Of a stretch of DNA of 64,000 nucleotides, positions 49,572 to 58,953 are shown one piece after another (positions within the stretch are counted from its first letter, which is position 1; each line of letters starts with the position of its first letter). A model generated the notes under the pieces. It was not told the origin of the DNA, ran no database searches, and was given only the letters and a program-made list of their open reading frames with translations. The stretch is from an uncultured Lachnospiraceae bacterium (GTDB lineage: Bacteria > Bacillota > Clostridia > Lachnospirales > Lachnospiraceae), in assembly GCA_945868435.1 (NCBI GenBank), contig CAMBLG010000001.1:62001-126000 (forward strand). The letters are read 5' to 3'. The position numbers and the translations under genes were made by a program.

Positions 49572-50864
49572 ATGGTAAAAGCAGTAGTAGGCGCCAATTG
49601 GGGCGACGAAGGAAAAGGTAAGATCACAGATATGCTGGCAGAGAAAGCGGATATTATAGTTCGTTTTCAGGGCGGAGCCAACGCGGGACATACCATCGTG
49701 AATAATTATGGTAAGTTTGCGCTTCACACCCTTCCATCCGGTGTGTTCTATGATCACACCACAAGCATTATCGGAAATGGCGTTGCGCTGAATATTCCGG
49801 TTCTTTTCAATGAGATTAAGTCCATTACCGACAGAGATGTGCCGATGCCGAAGATTCTGGTATCTGACAGAGCGCAGATTGTAATGCCTTATCATATTCT
49901 CTTTGACCAGTATGAGGAGGAACGTCTTGGTGGTAAATCCTTCGGATCCACAAAGTCCGGTATTGCACCATTTTATTCTGACAAATATGCCAAGATTGGT
50001 TTTCAGGTCAGCGAGCTGTTTGATGACGAACTGTTAAAGGAAAAGGTGGTACGTGTCGCAGAGCAGAAGAACGTAATGTTAGAGCATCTGTATCACAAGC
50101 CATTGATTGATCCGGACGAGCTGTTGGCTACACTTCACGAGTACCGCGACATGATTGCACCGTATGTGTGTGATGTGTCCTTGTTCCTGGATAAGGCAAT
50201 CAAGGAGGGCAAGACGATTCTCTTAGAGGGACAGCTTGGAACGTTAAAGGATCCGGATCACGGAATCTACCCGATGGTTACATCTTCATCTACACTGGCT
50301 GCTTACGGAGCTATTGGAGCGGGCATTCCACCATATGAGATCAAGCAGATTGTTACGGTATGTAAGGCTTATTCTTCTGCTGTAGGAGCAGGTGCTTTTG
50401 TCAGCGAGATTTTCGGAGACGAGGCAGATGAACTTCGGAGACGAGGTGGAGATGGAGGAGAGTTTGGTGCCACAACCGGACGTCCAAGACGTATGGGCTG
50501 GTTCGACTGTGTAGCTTCCAAGTATGGCTGCCGTATGCAGGGAACAACGGACGTAGCATTTACGGTGCTGGATGTTCTGGGCTATTTGGATGAGATTCCG
50601 GTATGTGTGGGATACGAGATCGACGGAGAGGTTACTACGGATTTCCCGGTCACTCACAAATTGGAAAAGGCAAAGCCGGTATTAAAGACCCTTCCGGGGT
50701 GGAAGTGTGATATCCGTGGCATAAAGACCTATGAAGAACTTCCGGAGAACTGCCGCAAGTACATTGAATTTATTGAGGAGCAGATCGGATACCCGATTAC
50801 CATGGTTTCCAACGGACCTGGTCGTGAGGATATTATTTACCGCAAGTCTGCGCTGAGTAAGTAA
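49572..50864 (+). CDS. purA: Adenylosuccinate synthetase
   Basis: GANWGDEGKGKITDMLAEKADIIVRFQGGANAGHT, GAPFGATTGRPRR-type motif (GEFGATTGRPRRMGWFD). Confidence 0.97.
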   Translation: MVKAVVGANWGDEGKGKITDMLAEKADIIVRFQGGANAGHTIVNNYGKFALHTLPSGVFYDHTTSIIGNGVALNIPVLFNEIKSITDRDVPMPKILVSDRAQIVMPYHILFDQYEEERLGGKSFGSTKSGIAPFYSDKYAKIGFQVSELFDDELLKEKVVRVAEQKNVMLEHLYHKPLIDPDELLATLHEYRDMIAPYVCDVSLFLDKAIKEGKTILLEGQLGTLKDPDHGIYPMVTSSSTLAAYGAIGAGIPPYEIKQIVTVCKAYSSAVGAGAFVSEIFGDEADELRRRGGDGGEFGATTGRPRRMGWFDCVASKYGCRMQGTTDVAFTVLDVLGYLDEIPVCVGYEIDGEVTTDFPVTHKLEKAKPVLKTLPGWKCDIRGIKTYEELPENCRKYIEFIEEQIGYPITMVSNGPGREDIIYRKSALSK

Positions 50865-50898
50865 TTGGTAAACGCAAATTTATTTCTTATAATAAAAA

Positions 50899-50928
50899 CC
50901 CCCGCTGCGTGGTATGCGGGGGATTTTT
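50899..50928 (+). terminator. Terminator of purA
   Basis: cccccgc / gcggggg + attttta. Confidence 0.85.
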
Positions 50929-50946
50929 ATAGCTCACTGATCTGAT

Positions 50947-51195
50947 TTAAGAATTGCTGTCAGAAGAATTGCCTTCTTCCGAATCGGAATCCGGACCGTA
51001 ATGCTTTTTAATCAACTTGAAAATGAACGTGTAGGCCCAGATCAGAACCGGGATTACAACGGTGGCCACGACAGACGCAACAAACATACTCATAGTGCCG
51101 GTGTTGTCTGTGATGGCAAAAATCAGTGTGGTAACATAAAGTGCGACTAATAGAATAACGCCGATAATGGCGAGAATCTGTTTCGCTTTTTTCAT
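50947..51195 (-). CDS. Small membrane protein (2 TM, acidic tail)
   Basis: MKKAKQILAIIGVILLVALYVTTLIFAITDNTGTMSMFVASVVATVVIPVLIWAYTFIFKLIKKHYG; SD aaaggag upstream on minus strand. Confidence 0.75.
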   Translation of the reverse strand: MKKAKQILAIIGVILLVALYVTTLIFAITDNTGTMSMFVASVVATVVIPVLIWAYTFIFKLIKKHYGPDSDSEEGNSSDSNS

Positions 51196-51426
51196 GGGAA
51201 CTCCTTTCTTTGAACGCTGTTCCAATGTAGAATGTGTTATCGGAAATGTAGTGCCTGATGCCGGCATTCCGGCAAAATACTTTGTAACTATCATAACGGA
51301 AATGATTCCACGCGTCAACCGGAAGCGAAAAACCTTGAAAAAGGTATTGGAAAACCATAATAATTTTGTTATAATAGGCAAGGTGCTTGACGCACACTAC
51401 ATAGAATAAACAAAGGTGGTATCAAT

Positions 51427-51927
51427 ATGGCTTTATTACAGGAATGGCAGAAGATTGCCTACAATGACAAAGCAAATAAGGGAGAGCTGCAGAGGTTCTG
51501 GCAGAGATACTTCCTGTTAGAGAAGGGTGTTTACGAGAAGCTGCTTACAAACCCGGATGAGAAGGTCGAGGGAACGGTTAAGGAGCTTGCGGACAAGTAT
51601 GAACTGACCGTAATGGAAATGACCGGTTTCCTGGATGGTATCAATGACAGCTTGATCGAGCCGAATCCAATCGAGGAGATGGAAGAGGATACCAAGGTAA
51701 GCCTTGCTTTTGATAAGGAAAAATTGTACAAGAACATGGTAGATGCGAAGGCAGACTGGCTTTACAATCTTCCGATGTGGGATGACATCTTCGACAAGGA
51801 GACCCAGAAGGCACTGTATCTGGAGCAGAAGAAATCCGGTACGGTTATCGTCGGCAAGAAGGTGGGACGCAACGATCCATGTCCGTGCGGAAGCGGTCGT
51901 AAGTACAAGCAGTGCTGCGGAAAATAA
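51427..51927 (+). CDS. SEC-C metal-binding domain protein
   Basis: C-terminal [19 protein letters not shown]. Confidence 0.9.
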   Translation: MALLQEWQKIAYNDKANKGELQRFWQRYFLLEKGVYEKLLTNPDEKVEGTVKELADKYELTVMEMTGFLDGINDSLIEPNPIEEMEEDTKVSLAFDKEKLYKNMVDAKADWLYNLPMWDDIFDKETQKALYLEQKKSGTVIVGKKVGRNDPCPCGSGRKYKQCCGK

Positions 51928-51974
51928 ATGTAATTTCCACTTGATTTTGTAAATATTTTGCATATAATGAAGAT

Positions 51975-52247
51975 AAGTGAATGAAGAAAACACTTTGAAG
52001 AGACCAGTAGATTTATCTGAGATCCCAGAGAGGGCGGCCCCGATGCTTCGGGTGGTGTAAGCGGCCTGTTGGAGGATATTTTGAAGACCAGCTCTGAGTG
52101 GCTTTAATCCAGCCCGGTGACTCCGTTATCGTCGAATGAGTCTTTGCTTTGCAGGAAATGAAATTCCTGTGTGTAAAGAGAATGTGGGTGGAACCACGGT
52201 AACATGTTTATCGTCCCCGGTATGTTTTCATACTGGGGATTTTTTGT
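51975..52247 (+). promoter_or_regulatory. T-box riboswitch (predicted tRNA-Thr, specifier ACC ~52087-52089) with terminator 52214-52246
   Basis: T-box sequence gggtggaaccacgg at 52186-52199; loop-E-like AGTA...GAA; tccccggtatg/catactgggga + tttttt; preceded by TTGATT-N16-TATAAT. Confidence 0.9.
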
Positions 52248-52267
52248 TGCTCATAATACAAACCATG

Positions 52268-52365
52268 GTAACTATTCAGAACCCCTTAGAATTTGATAAT
52301 CAGAATCGTCATGCTCGCATGTAAGAAGCTGATTATCGAATTCGTAAGGTGGCTCGAATAGTTAC
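52268..52365. mobile_element. 98-bp MITE-like element copy 2 with perfect 10-bp TIRs and 8-bp TSD AAACCATG (52260-52267 / 52366-52373)
   Basis: GTAACTATTC...GAATAGTTAC; ~20-bp internal stem; loop 52306-52325 identical to reverse complement of 37857-37876. Confidence 0.85.
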
Positions 52366-52394
52366 AAACCATGTATATAAAGGAGATGATAATT

Positions 52395-52601
52395 GTGGAG
52401 AAGCTTAGAAATTTTTGTAAGACGTTATCCGAATCCATTACCATGACGAAGATGGATGGATTACTGACTGTTATTGCTGCGGCACTGGCAGGTTGTATTG
52501 TCGGAATGCTCATTTCACCGAGACGTAACCAGACCATTGGCTGTGGTAACGGATGCCAGAGTAACTTTTACGAAGGTGATGACGAACTCGAAGAAGAGTA
52601 A
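52395..52601 (+). CDS. Small single-TM protein between T-box and thrS
   Basis: GTG start with SD aaaggag; VEKLRNFCKTLSESITMTKMDGLLTVIAAALAGCIVGMLISPRRNQTIGCGNGCQSNFYEGDDELEEE. Confidence 0.65.
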   Translation: MEKLRNFCKTLSESITMTKMDGLLTVIAAALAGCIVGMLISPRRNQTIGCGNGCQSNFYEGDDELEEE

Positions 52602-52696
52602 CATGCAAAGCCAAACAAAGAAAATGGTGACAGAGCATGCATGTGTGATGAAATTAGAAATAAACAAAGAAATATATAGAAACAAGGAGAGAGAAC

Positions 52697-54664
52697 ATGA
52701 AGATTACATTGAAGGATGGCTCCGTAAAGGAGTACAGCGAGGCAAAAAGCGTAATTGATATCGCCGCAGACATCAGCGAGGGCTTGGCCCGTGTGGCATG
52801 TGCAGGAGAAGTGAACGGCGAAGTGGTGGATTTAAGAACTGTTATCGACAGTGACTGTGAACTCAATATCGTGACAGCTTCTGACCCGGAAGGACTTAAG
52901 GTAATCCGCCACACTGCAAGTCATATTCTGGCTGAGGCAGTAAAACGCCTTTTCCCAGAGGCAAAGGTAACTATCGGACCTGCTATTGCAGACGGATTTT
53001 ACTATGATTTCGATTCTCAGCCATTCTCCAGAGAAGATCTGGATAAGCTGGAGGATGAGATGAAGAAGATCATCAAGGAAGGACACGAGATTACCCGCTT
53101 TACACTTCCGAGAGCGGAAGCAATCCAGTTTATGAAGGATAGAAATGAACCATTTAAGGTAGAGCTCATCGAGGATCTTCCGGAAGATGCCCAGATCAGC
53201 TTCTACGATCAGGGCGGATTTGTGGATCTGTGTGCAGGACCGCATCTGATGAGCACCAAGGGTGTGAAGGCATTCAAGCTTTTGTCTTCTTCCATGGCAT
53301 ACTGGAGAGGTAATTCCGAGAAGGCGAGACTGCAGAGAATTTACGGAACTGCTTTCAATAAGAAGGACGAGTTGAAGGAGCATCTGGAGAAACTGGAGGA
53401 TGCCAAGATGCGCGATCACAACAAGCTTGGTCGTGAAATGGGACTGTTTACCACAGTGGATGTGGTTGGACAGGGACTTCCGCTGATGCTTCCGAAGGGA
53501 ACCAAGATGATCATGAAATTGCAGCGCTGGATCGAGGATCTGGAGGATAATGAGTGGGGCTATGTCCGCACCAGGACACCCCTTATGGCAAAGTCGGATC
53601 TCTACAAGATTTCCGGTCACTGGGATCATTATCTGGATGGTATGTTCGTATTGGGAGACCCGGACAGCGATGAGGCTATGGCACTTCGTCCAATGACCTG
53701 TCCGTTCCAGTATTATTGCTACAAAGCTGAGCAGCGTTCTTACCGTGATCTGCCTTATCGCATGGGTGAGACATCTACACTGTTCCGTAAAGAGGATTCC
53801 GGTGAGATGCATGGACTGACCCGCGTGCGCCAGTTTACAATCTCAGAGGGTCACAATGTTATTCGCCCGGATCAGTGTGAAGAGGAACTGAAGGCGTGCT
53901 TTGATCTGAACTACTATATTCTGAAGACTCTAGGTCTGCAGGATGACGTAACCTACCGCCTGTCTAAGTGGGATCCGGCAAACAAGAAGAAATATCTTGG
54001 CGATGAGGAGTACTGGGAGAGTACGCAGGCAATGCTCCGTCAGATCCTTGTAGAAAAAGGCGTTCCGTTTGTGGAGGAAGAGGGCGAGGCTGCCTTCTAC
54101 GGACCAAAGATTGATATTCAGGCAAAGAACGTGTATGGCAAGGAAGATACCATGGTAACGATCCAGCTGGATTGTGCAATTGCTGAGAATTTTGATATGT
54201 ATTATATCGATCAGAACGGTGATAAGATCCGTCCGTACATTATCCACAGAACTTCACTGGGATGCTACGAGCGTACGCTGGCATGGCTGATCGAGCACTA
54301 CGCCGGCAAGTTCCCGACATGGCTTTGCCCGGAGCAGGTTCGTGTGCTTCCGATTTCAGACAAGTACATGGATTATGCAAATCAGGTGGCCGCAGAGCTT
54401 AAGAAGAATGGCGTAGATGTTACCGTTGACAGCCGTGCGGAAAAGATTGGCTACAAGATCCGCGAGGCTCGTCTGGATAAGCTTCCGTATATGCTTGTAG
54501 TTGGACAGCAGGAGGAGGCCGATCATACGGTGTCTGTCAGAAGCCGTTTCGCAGGAGATGAAGGCGTGAAGTCACTTTCTGATTTTATCAATCAGATCTG
54601 CGAAGAAATCCGCACCAAGGCAATTCGTGAGGAGCTTCCGGAGGAAGAAAAAAACCAGAAATAA
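52697..54664 (+). CDS. thrS: Threonyl-tRNA synthetase
   Basis: TGS domain; HTASHILAEAVKRLFPEAKVTIGPAIADGFYYDF; MRPMTCPFQ-like motif 2; class II core. Confidence 0.97.
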   Translation: MKITLKDGSVKEYSEAKSVIDIAADISEGLARVACAGEVNGEVVDLRTVIDSDCELNIVTASDPEGLKVIRHTASHILAEAVKRLFPEAKVTIGPAIADGFYYDFDSQPFSREDLDKLEDEMKKIIKEGHEITRFTLPRAEAIQFMKDRNEPFKVELIEDLPEDAQISFYDQGGFVDLCAGPHLMSTKGVKAFKLLSSSMAYWRGNSEKARLQRIYGTAFNKKDELKEHLEKLEDAKMRDHNKLGREMGLFTTVDVVGQGLPLMLPKGTKMIMKLQRWIEDLEDNEWGYVRTRTPLMAKSDLYKISGHWDHYLDGMFVLGDPDSDEAMALRPMTCPFQYYCYKAEQRSYRDLPYRMGETSTLFRKEDSGEMHGLTRVRQFTISEGHNVIRPDQCEEELKACFDLNYYILKTLGLQDDVTYRLSKWDPANKKKYLGDEEYWESTQAMLRQILVEKGVPFVEEEGEAAFYGPKIDIQAKNVYGKEDTMVTIQLDCAIAENFDMYYIDQNGDKIRPYIIHRTSLGCYERTLAWLIEHYAGKFPTWLCPEQVRVLPISDKYMDYANQVAAELKKNGVDVTVDSRAEKIGYKIREARLDKLPYMLVVGQQEEADHTVSVRSRFAGDEGVKSLSDFINQICEEIRTKAIREELPEEEKNQK

Positions 54665-54671
54665 ATGCATG

Positions 54672-54703
54672 AATGGCGTGGCAGATGTCACGCCATTTTT
54701 TTT
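54672..54703 (+). terminator. Terminator of thrS
   Basis: aatggcgtg / cacgccatt + ttttttt. Confidence 0.85.
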
Positions 54704-54850
54704 AAAAAAATGGTGGCATAGACTTTGAAAAAAGTTACATACTACTATAGGCAGGAGCATGTTTGCTCTTTTTACTATAGATCAAAAGCTGTAAAATGCA
54801 TCTGCGGACATAATAAGCAGGTGCACGGTTGAATCAGGAGGTATGTGACA

Positions 54851-55165
54851 ATGACCGTATTAGATTGTAATGTTGTAAACTGTACCTACAATGAGGACAA
54901 TTGCTGCAAGAGAAAAGACATCCATGTGGAAGGAACCCAGGCCAGAACACCATCGGAGACAAGCTGCGGAAGCTTTGCGCCGAAGGGCTGCAGATGTGGT
55001 TCAAACATGGTGGGAGAAGCAGAGAAGAACACGGATGTACTGTGTGAGGCTGTACAGTGCCAATTCAATGAATCCAAGAAATGTTCGGCACAACACATCG
55101 GCATTGCCGGTGGACATGCCGACAGCAACAGCGAGACGGAATGCGGAAGCTTCAGGTGCTGCTAA
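54851..55165 (+). CDS. DUF1540 domain protein (two Cys-rich repeats)
   Basis: VLDCNVVNCTYNEDNCCKRKDIHVEG...ETSCGSF and VLCEAVQCQFNESKKCSAQHIGIAG...ETECGSF. Confidence 0.9.
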   Translation: MTVLDCNVVNCTYNEDNCCKRKDIHVEGTQARTPSETSCGSFAPKGCRCGSNMVGEAEKNTDVLCEAVQCQFNESKKCSAQHIGIAGGHADSNSETECGSFRCC

Positions 55166-55206
55166 CTTAGACTGAGGCAGATGTTCTGCAGAGTCTGTAT
55201 GAATGA

Positions 55207-55240
55207 GAGGGCGGATGATAATCTGCCCTCTTATTTTGTC
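55207..55240 (+). terminator. Terminator after DUF1540 gene
   Basis: gagggcggat / atctgccctc (one G-T pair) + ttattttgt. Confidence 0.65.
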
Positions 55241-55268
55241 TTATTAACGTGAAATAATAGATACTATT

Positions 55269-55359
55269 TTACATAACGTAGGTGTTTAAATAATAGTTTG
55301 TATCATTTACATTAATATGGTATCATTATGGCATATTGATATAGTGATACGTTATGTAA
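55269..55359. repeat. 12-bp perfect inverted repeat in AT-rich intergenic DNA
   Basis: ttacataacgta (55269-55280) / tacgttatgtaa (55348-55359). Confidence 0.85.
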
Positions 55360-55606
55360 GTGAAATCGATAATTAATATCTTATATGATGTGAGTGTCAA
55401 AAGTAATTTTACCATTCGCTTGATATATGAATTACTCCGTTGCTATGAAACATATGCAATTCTATATAATATGGTATCTCATCGCTCAGAGTGGTATACA
55501 AATTTCTGAAATCTGAGACGACAGCACCGACGTTCCATCCTGTAGCGCTAATTGCGTATATCTCAGCCAACTGTCTGAAATCGATGTCGGTGCAAATTCG
55601 TCTCAT

Positions 55607-55769
55607 ATTGAAGAAATTTCGTATCCGCTCGAGCGTTATATGGAAAATTAAGGATTGAAACAATTTTGTATCCACTCGAGCGTTATATGGAAAACTAAGG
55701 ATTGAAACAATTTTGTATCTACTCGAGCGTTATATGAACAACTAAGGATTGAAGAAATTTTGCATCCGC
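55607..55769. repeat. 47-bp tandem repeat, three units from 55621 plus partial edges
   Basis: Units start gtatccgctc (55621), gtatccactc (55668), gtatctactc (55715), partial gcatccgc (55762); exact 47-bp spacing. Confidence 0.95.
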
Positions 55770-55785
55770 AATAGAAAGGCATCCC

Positions 55786-56655
55786 ATGAACTACAACATT
55801 AACTTCCCAAATCTACATATATACTTAGATCATGTAGGCAAAAACATCATGATCGGAGACTTCTCCATCGCCTACTACGGCATCATCATTGCCCTTGGCA
55901 TGTTGGCGGGAATCTGCATTGCTACATGGATGGCAAAGAAGACAGGACAGAACCCTGACACCTACTTTGATCTGGCAATCATTGCAATCATTTGTGCGAT
56001 CATCGGAGCGAGAGTGTATTATGTGGTGTTCCGTTGGGATTTGTATAAGGATGATTTGCTTAGTATATTCAAGATCAGAGAGGGTGGACTTGCTATATAC
56101 GGCGGTGTCATTGCTGCTGTTATTACGGTATTTGTATTTTCTAAGGTCAAGAAGCTGTCTTTTGGACTGCTGTGCGACACGGCGTGCCTTGGGTTGATTC
56201 TTGGACAGGTGATCGGCCGTTGGGGCAATTTCTTTAACCGCGAGGCTTTCGGCGGGTATACGGATGGACTGTTTGCCATGCAGATTCCGTTGTCAGCCGT
56301 GAGAACGGGAGATATGACGGAAGAGCTTCTTGCGAATACGGTGGTGGTAAGTGGAGTGGAGTATATACAGGTGCATCCGACTTTTCTATATGAATCGGTG
56401 TGGAATTTGTGTCTGTTATTCCTGTTGATCGCATATACGAAGCACAAGACCTTTGACGGAGAAGTGTTCCTTCTCTATCTTTTGGGCTATGGAATCGGAA
56501 GATTCTGGATCGAATCCCTTCGGACAGATCAGCTTTTGCTTCCGGTTATCGGATACCCGGTGTCCATGGCGGTGGCATTTGCCTGCGTAGTGGTGGCGGC
56601 GGTGTGCATTGTGGTGGGACATGTTCGTGTCCGTCGCGGAAAAAAAGAGGCGTAG
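55786..56655 (+). CDS. lgt: Prolipoprotein diacylglyceryl transferase
   Basis: REGGLAIYGGVIAAV, GQVIGRWGNFFNREAFGG, HPTFLYESVWNL. Confidence 0.96.
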   Translation: MNYNINFPNLHIYLDHVGKNIMIGDFSIAYYGIIIALGMLAGICIATWMAKKTGQNPDTYFDLAIIAIICAIIGARVYYVVFRWDLYKDDLLSIFKIREGGLAIYGGVIAAVITVFVFSKVKKLSFGLLCDTACLGLILGQVIGRWGNFFNREAFGGYTDGLFAMQIPLSAVRTGDMTEELLANTVVVSGVEYIQVHPTFLYESVWNLCLLFLLIAYTKHKTFDGEVFLLYLLGYGIGRFWIESLRTDQLLLPVIGYPVSMAVAFACVVVAAVCIVVGHVRVRRGKKEA

Positions 56656-56708
56656 ACGTGTTTCGGAGGTTATGGATTTGACAAAGTGAATACGAATCAT
56701 GAACAGAG

Positions 56709-56747
56709 AGCTTAGGTTCCGTAATATGGAACCTAAGCTTTTTTTAT
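56709..56747 (+). terminator. Terminator of lgt
   Basis: agcttaggttcc / ggaacctaagct + tttttttt. Confidence 0.9.
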
Positions 56748-56860
56748 GCTTAAATTCCGCATTTTGTACTCCGTTTTATGGATACCACAATATATAGAAA
56801 ACCATGAAAAAATACATAAAAACCTTGATTTTTCAGCGTTTTTGGAGTAATATGGATTCA

Positions 56861-56930
56861 GAGTGGTAGAAAGTGGAGCTAAAAGACCATAATGTGGTGT
56901 AAAGTGGTGGATAAGTTGATAACAATGTGG
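56861..56930 (+). promoter_or_regulatory. Candidate MraZ operator (helically phased GTGG boxes)
   Basis: GTGG at 56863, 56873, 56894, 56904, 56927 (steps 10, 21, 10, 23) upstream of mraZ. Confidence 0.55.
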
Positions 56931-56976
56931 ATAACTTCGAGGCGCCACTGAGAATGTAAAAAGGAGGTGAGCGCAC

Positions 56977-57408
56977 ATGTTCATGGGTGAGTACAATCAT
57001 TCCATTGATGCCAAGGGCAGATTGATTATCCCGTCAAAGTTTCGTGAACAGCTGGGTAATGAATTTGTAGTGACCAAGGGCCTGGACGGATGTTTGTTTG
57101 TATACTCCAATGAAGAATGGGCGCGCATTGAAGAAAGCCTCCGTGAGAAACCACTTACCTCCAAGGATGCAAGAAAGTTTTTGCGATTCTTTTTTGCAGG
57201 CGCAGCAAGCTGTGAGGTGGACAAGCAGGGAAGAATCCTTCTTCCGGCAAACCTCAGAGAGTATGCGGGAATTGATAAAGAAGTCGTATCCGTCGGCGTT
57301 TTCAGTCGTGTGGAGATCTGGAGCAAGGAACGCTATAACGATAACAGTGACTTCGAAGACATGGATGAGATTGCAGAGCATATGGCAGAGTTGGGAATCG
57401 GAATTTAG
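56977..57408 (+). CDS. mraZ: Transcriptional regulator MraZ
   Basis: [27 protein letters not shown]; second SpoVT/AbrB-like repeat [20 protein letters not shown]. Confidence 0.97.
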   Translation: MFMGEYNHSIDAKGRLIIPSKFREQLGNEFVVTKGLDGCLFVYSNEEWARIEESLREKPLTSKDARKFLRFFFAGAASCEVDKQGRILLPANLREYAGIDKEVVSVGVFSRVEIWSKERYNDNSDFEDMDEIAEHMAELGIGI

Positions 57409-57464
57409 CCGGAGTAAGGCAGAAAAATGAAAACCACATCGTCTGGAAAAAGGAAGGGGACGCA

Positions 57465-58403
57465 ATGGAATTTAAGCATACATCCGTTTTACTGGATGAG
57501 ACAATTGAAGGCCTGAACATTCGTCCGGACGGTATCTATGTGGATGGTACTCTGGGCGGCGCGGGACACTCGCTGGAGATCTGCAAGAGATTAGACAAAG
57601 GTCGGCTGATCGGAATCGATCAGGACGCAGATGCAATTGTAGCGGCAACGGAGCGGCTGCAGGCATACAAAGATAAAGTTACAATCGTGCGGAGCAATTA
57701 TTCCGATATGGCAAATGTGCTTCGTGAACTTGGAATCCCCAAGGTAGATGGTATCCTCCTGGACCTGGGCGTATCTTCCTTCCAATTGGATACGCCTGAA
57801 CGGGGATTTACCTATCGCGTGGAAGACGCACCCTTAGACATGCGGATGGACGTAAGACAGCCGCTTACCGCACGGGATATTGTAAATGACTACAGTGAAG
57901 ACGAACTGTTCCGGATTATCCGGGATTACGGAGAGGACAGATTCGCAAAAAATATTGCAAAGCATATTGTGGCGGCAAGAGCGGACAAGCCAATTGAGAC
58001 AACCGGTGAGTTGAACGCTATCATCCGGGGAGCGATACCGATGAAGGTTCAGGCAACGGGAGGACATCCTTCCAAGCGAACCTATCAGGCGATACGGATT
58101 GCACTGAATCGGGAATTGGATGTGCTGCAGGATAATCTGGATGAGATGATTGATCATCTTACGCCGGGCGGAAGAATTTGCATCATTACGTTCCATTCCT
58201 TAGAAGATCGGATCGTGAAGAACAATTTTAAGAAAAACGAAAATCCATGTACCTGCCCCTCCAGTTTTCCGGTATGTGTATGTGGAAAGAAATCAAAAGG
58301 GCGGGTCATTACCCGCAAACCGATTTTGCCATCGGAGGAAGAACTGAAAGAAAATAAGAGATCCGCAAGTGCAAAGCTTCGCATTTTTGAAGCGGAATCG
58401 TGA
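57465..58403 (+). CDS. rsmH: 16S rRNA (cytosine1402-N4)-methyltransferase RsmH
   Basis: [53 protein letters not shown]. Confidence 0.97.
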   Translation: MEFKHTSVLLDETIEGLNIRPDGIYVDGTLGGAGHSLEICKRLDKGRLIGIDQDADAIVAATERLQAYKDKVTIVRSNYSDMANVLRELGIPKVDGILLDLGVSSFQLDTPERGFTYRVEDAPLDMRMDVRQPLTARDIVNDYSEDELFRIIRDYGEDRFAKNIAKHIVAARADKPIETTGELNAIIRGAIPMKVQATGGHPSKRTYQAIRIALNRELDVLQDNLDEMIDHLTPGGRICIITFHSLEDRIVKNNFKKNENPCTCPSSFPVCVCGKKSKGRVITRKPILPSEEELKENKRSASAKLRIFEAES

Positions 58404-58467
58404 GTGAAAAAGACAGAACGCCGGACAGGGATCGTCAGGCAGGACAGAAAGGAGCGCACGGAAGCAT

Positions 58468-58941
58468 ATGACTAGAAATTATTACATCAATGGAAATACT
58501 GTCAGAGAATTAGAGGCACCGGTACGACGCGAGAGAAGAAGCCGTGAGGAGATTGAGGAGGCGAATCGCAGAAAGAGAAGAAGAAATGCCGCGAGAAGAA
58601 ACCGTGAGCGCGCCATGGGAATGAGCCGTGGTTATGTGGCTTTTTTGACGGTTTGTGTGTTTGTTGTGGCAGCAACAGCTGTTATGCTTGTTCAACTCCA
58701 GTCCCAGGTTACAACACGCATGAACAGTATCGCATCCATGCAGTCCCAGATCAACGATCTGCGCGCAGACAACGATGCGAGATATAAGAACATTACAACC
58801 TCTGTGGATTTAAACCATATCAAGGACGTGGCAATTAACGAGCTCGGAATGTCCTATCCGACACAGGAGCAGGTGGTTTATTATACGATTGAAAATCAGA
58901 ATTTTATGGATCAGTATTGTGATATCCCTAAGCAGAAGTAA
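58468..58941 (+). CDS. ftsL: FtsL-like cell division protein
   Basis: Single TM then coiled coil; position between rsmH and PBP. Confidence 0.75.
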   Translation: MTRNYYINGNTVRELEAPVRRERRSREEIEEANRRKRRRNAARRNRERAMGMSRGYVAFLTVCVFVVAATAVMLVQLQSQVTTRMNSIASMQSQINDLRADNDARYKNITTSVDLNHIKDVAINELGMSYPTQEQVVYYTIENQNFMDQYCDIPKQK

Positions 58942-58953
58942 TAGGAGCAGCTT

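Noticed and set aside
52832-53812. 326-aa antisense ORF inside thrS
   Set aside because: Shadow ORF of a conserved synthetase; no independent evidence of coding.
54720-54780. Short promoter-plus-hairpin (gagca-tgtt-tgctc-ttttt) that could encode a tiny RNA
   Set aside because: Stem only 5 bp and -35/-10 spacing poor; insufficient support without RNA data.
55409-55675. 88-aa minus-strand ORF before lgt
   Set aside because: Part of it is tandem-repeat sequence, no recognisable domain or RBS; a decayed gene fragment is possible but not supportable.
55607-55769. Possible CRISPR array (units end in ...GGATTGAAAC, a CRISPR-repeat-like 3' end)
   Set aside because: The whole 47-bp unit repeats with only a few substitutions, so there are no unique spacers; no cas genes in the window. 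Treated as a plain tandem repeat.
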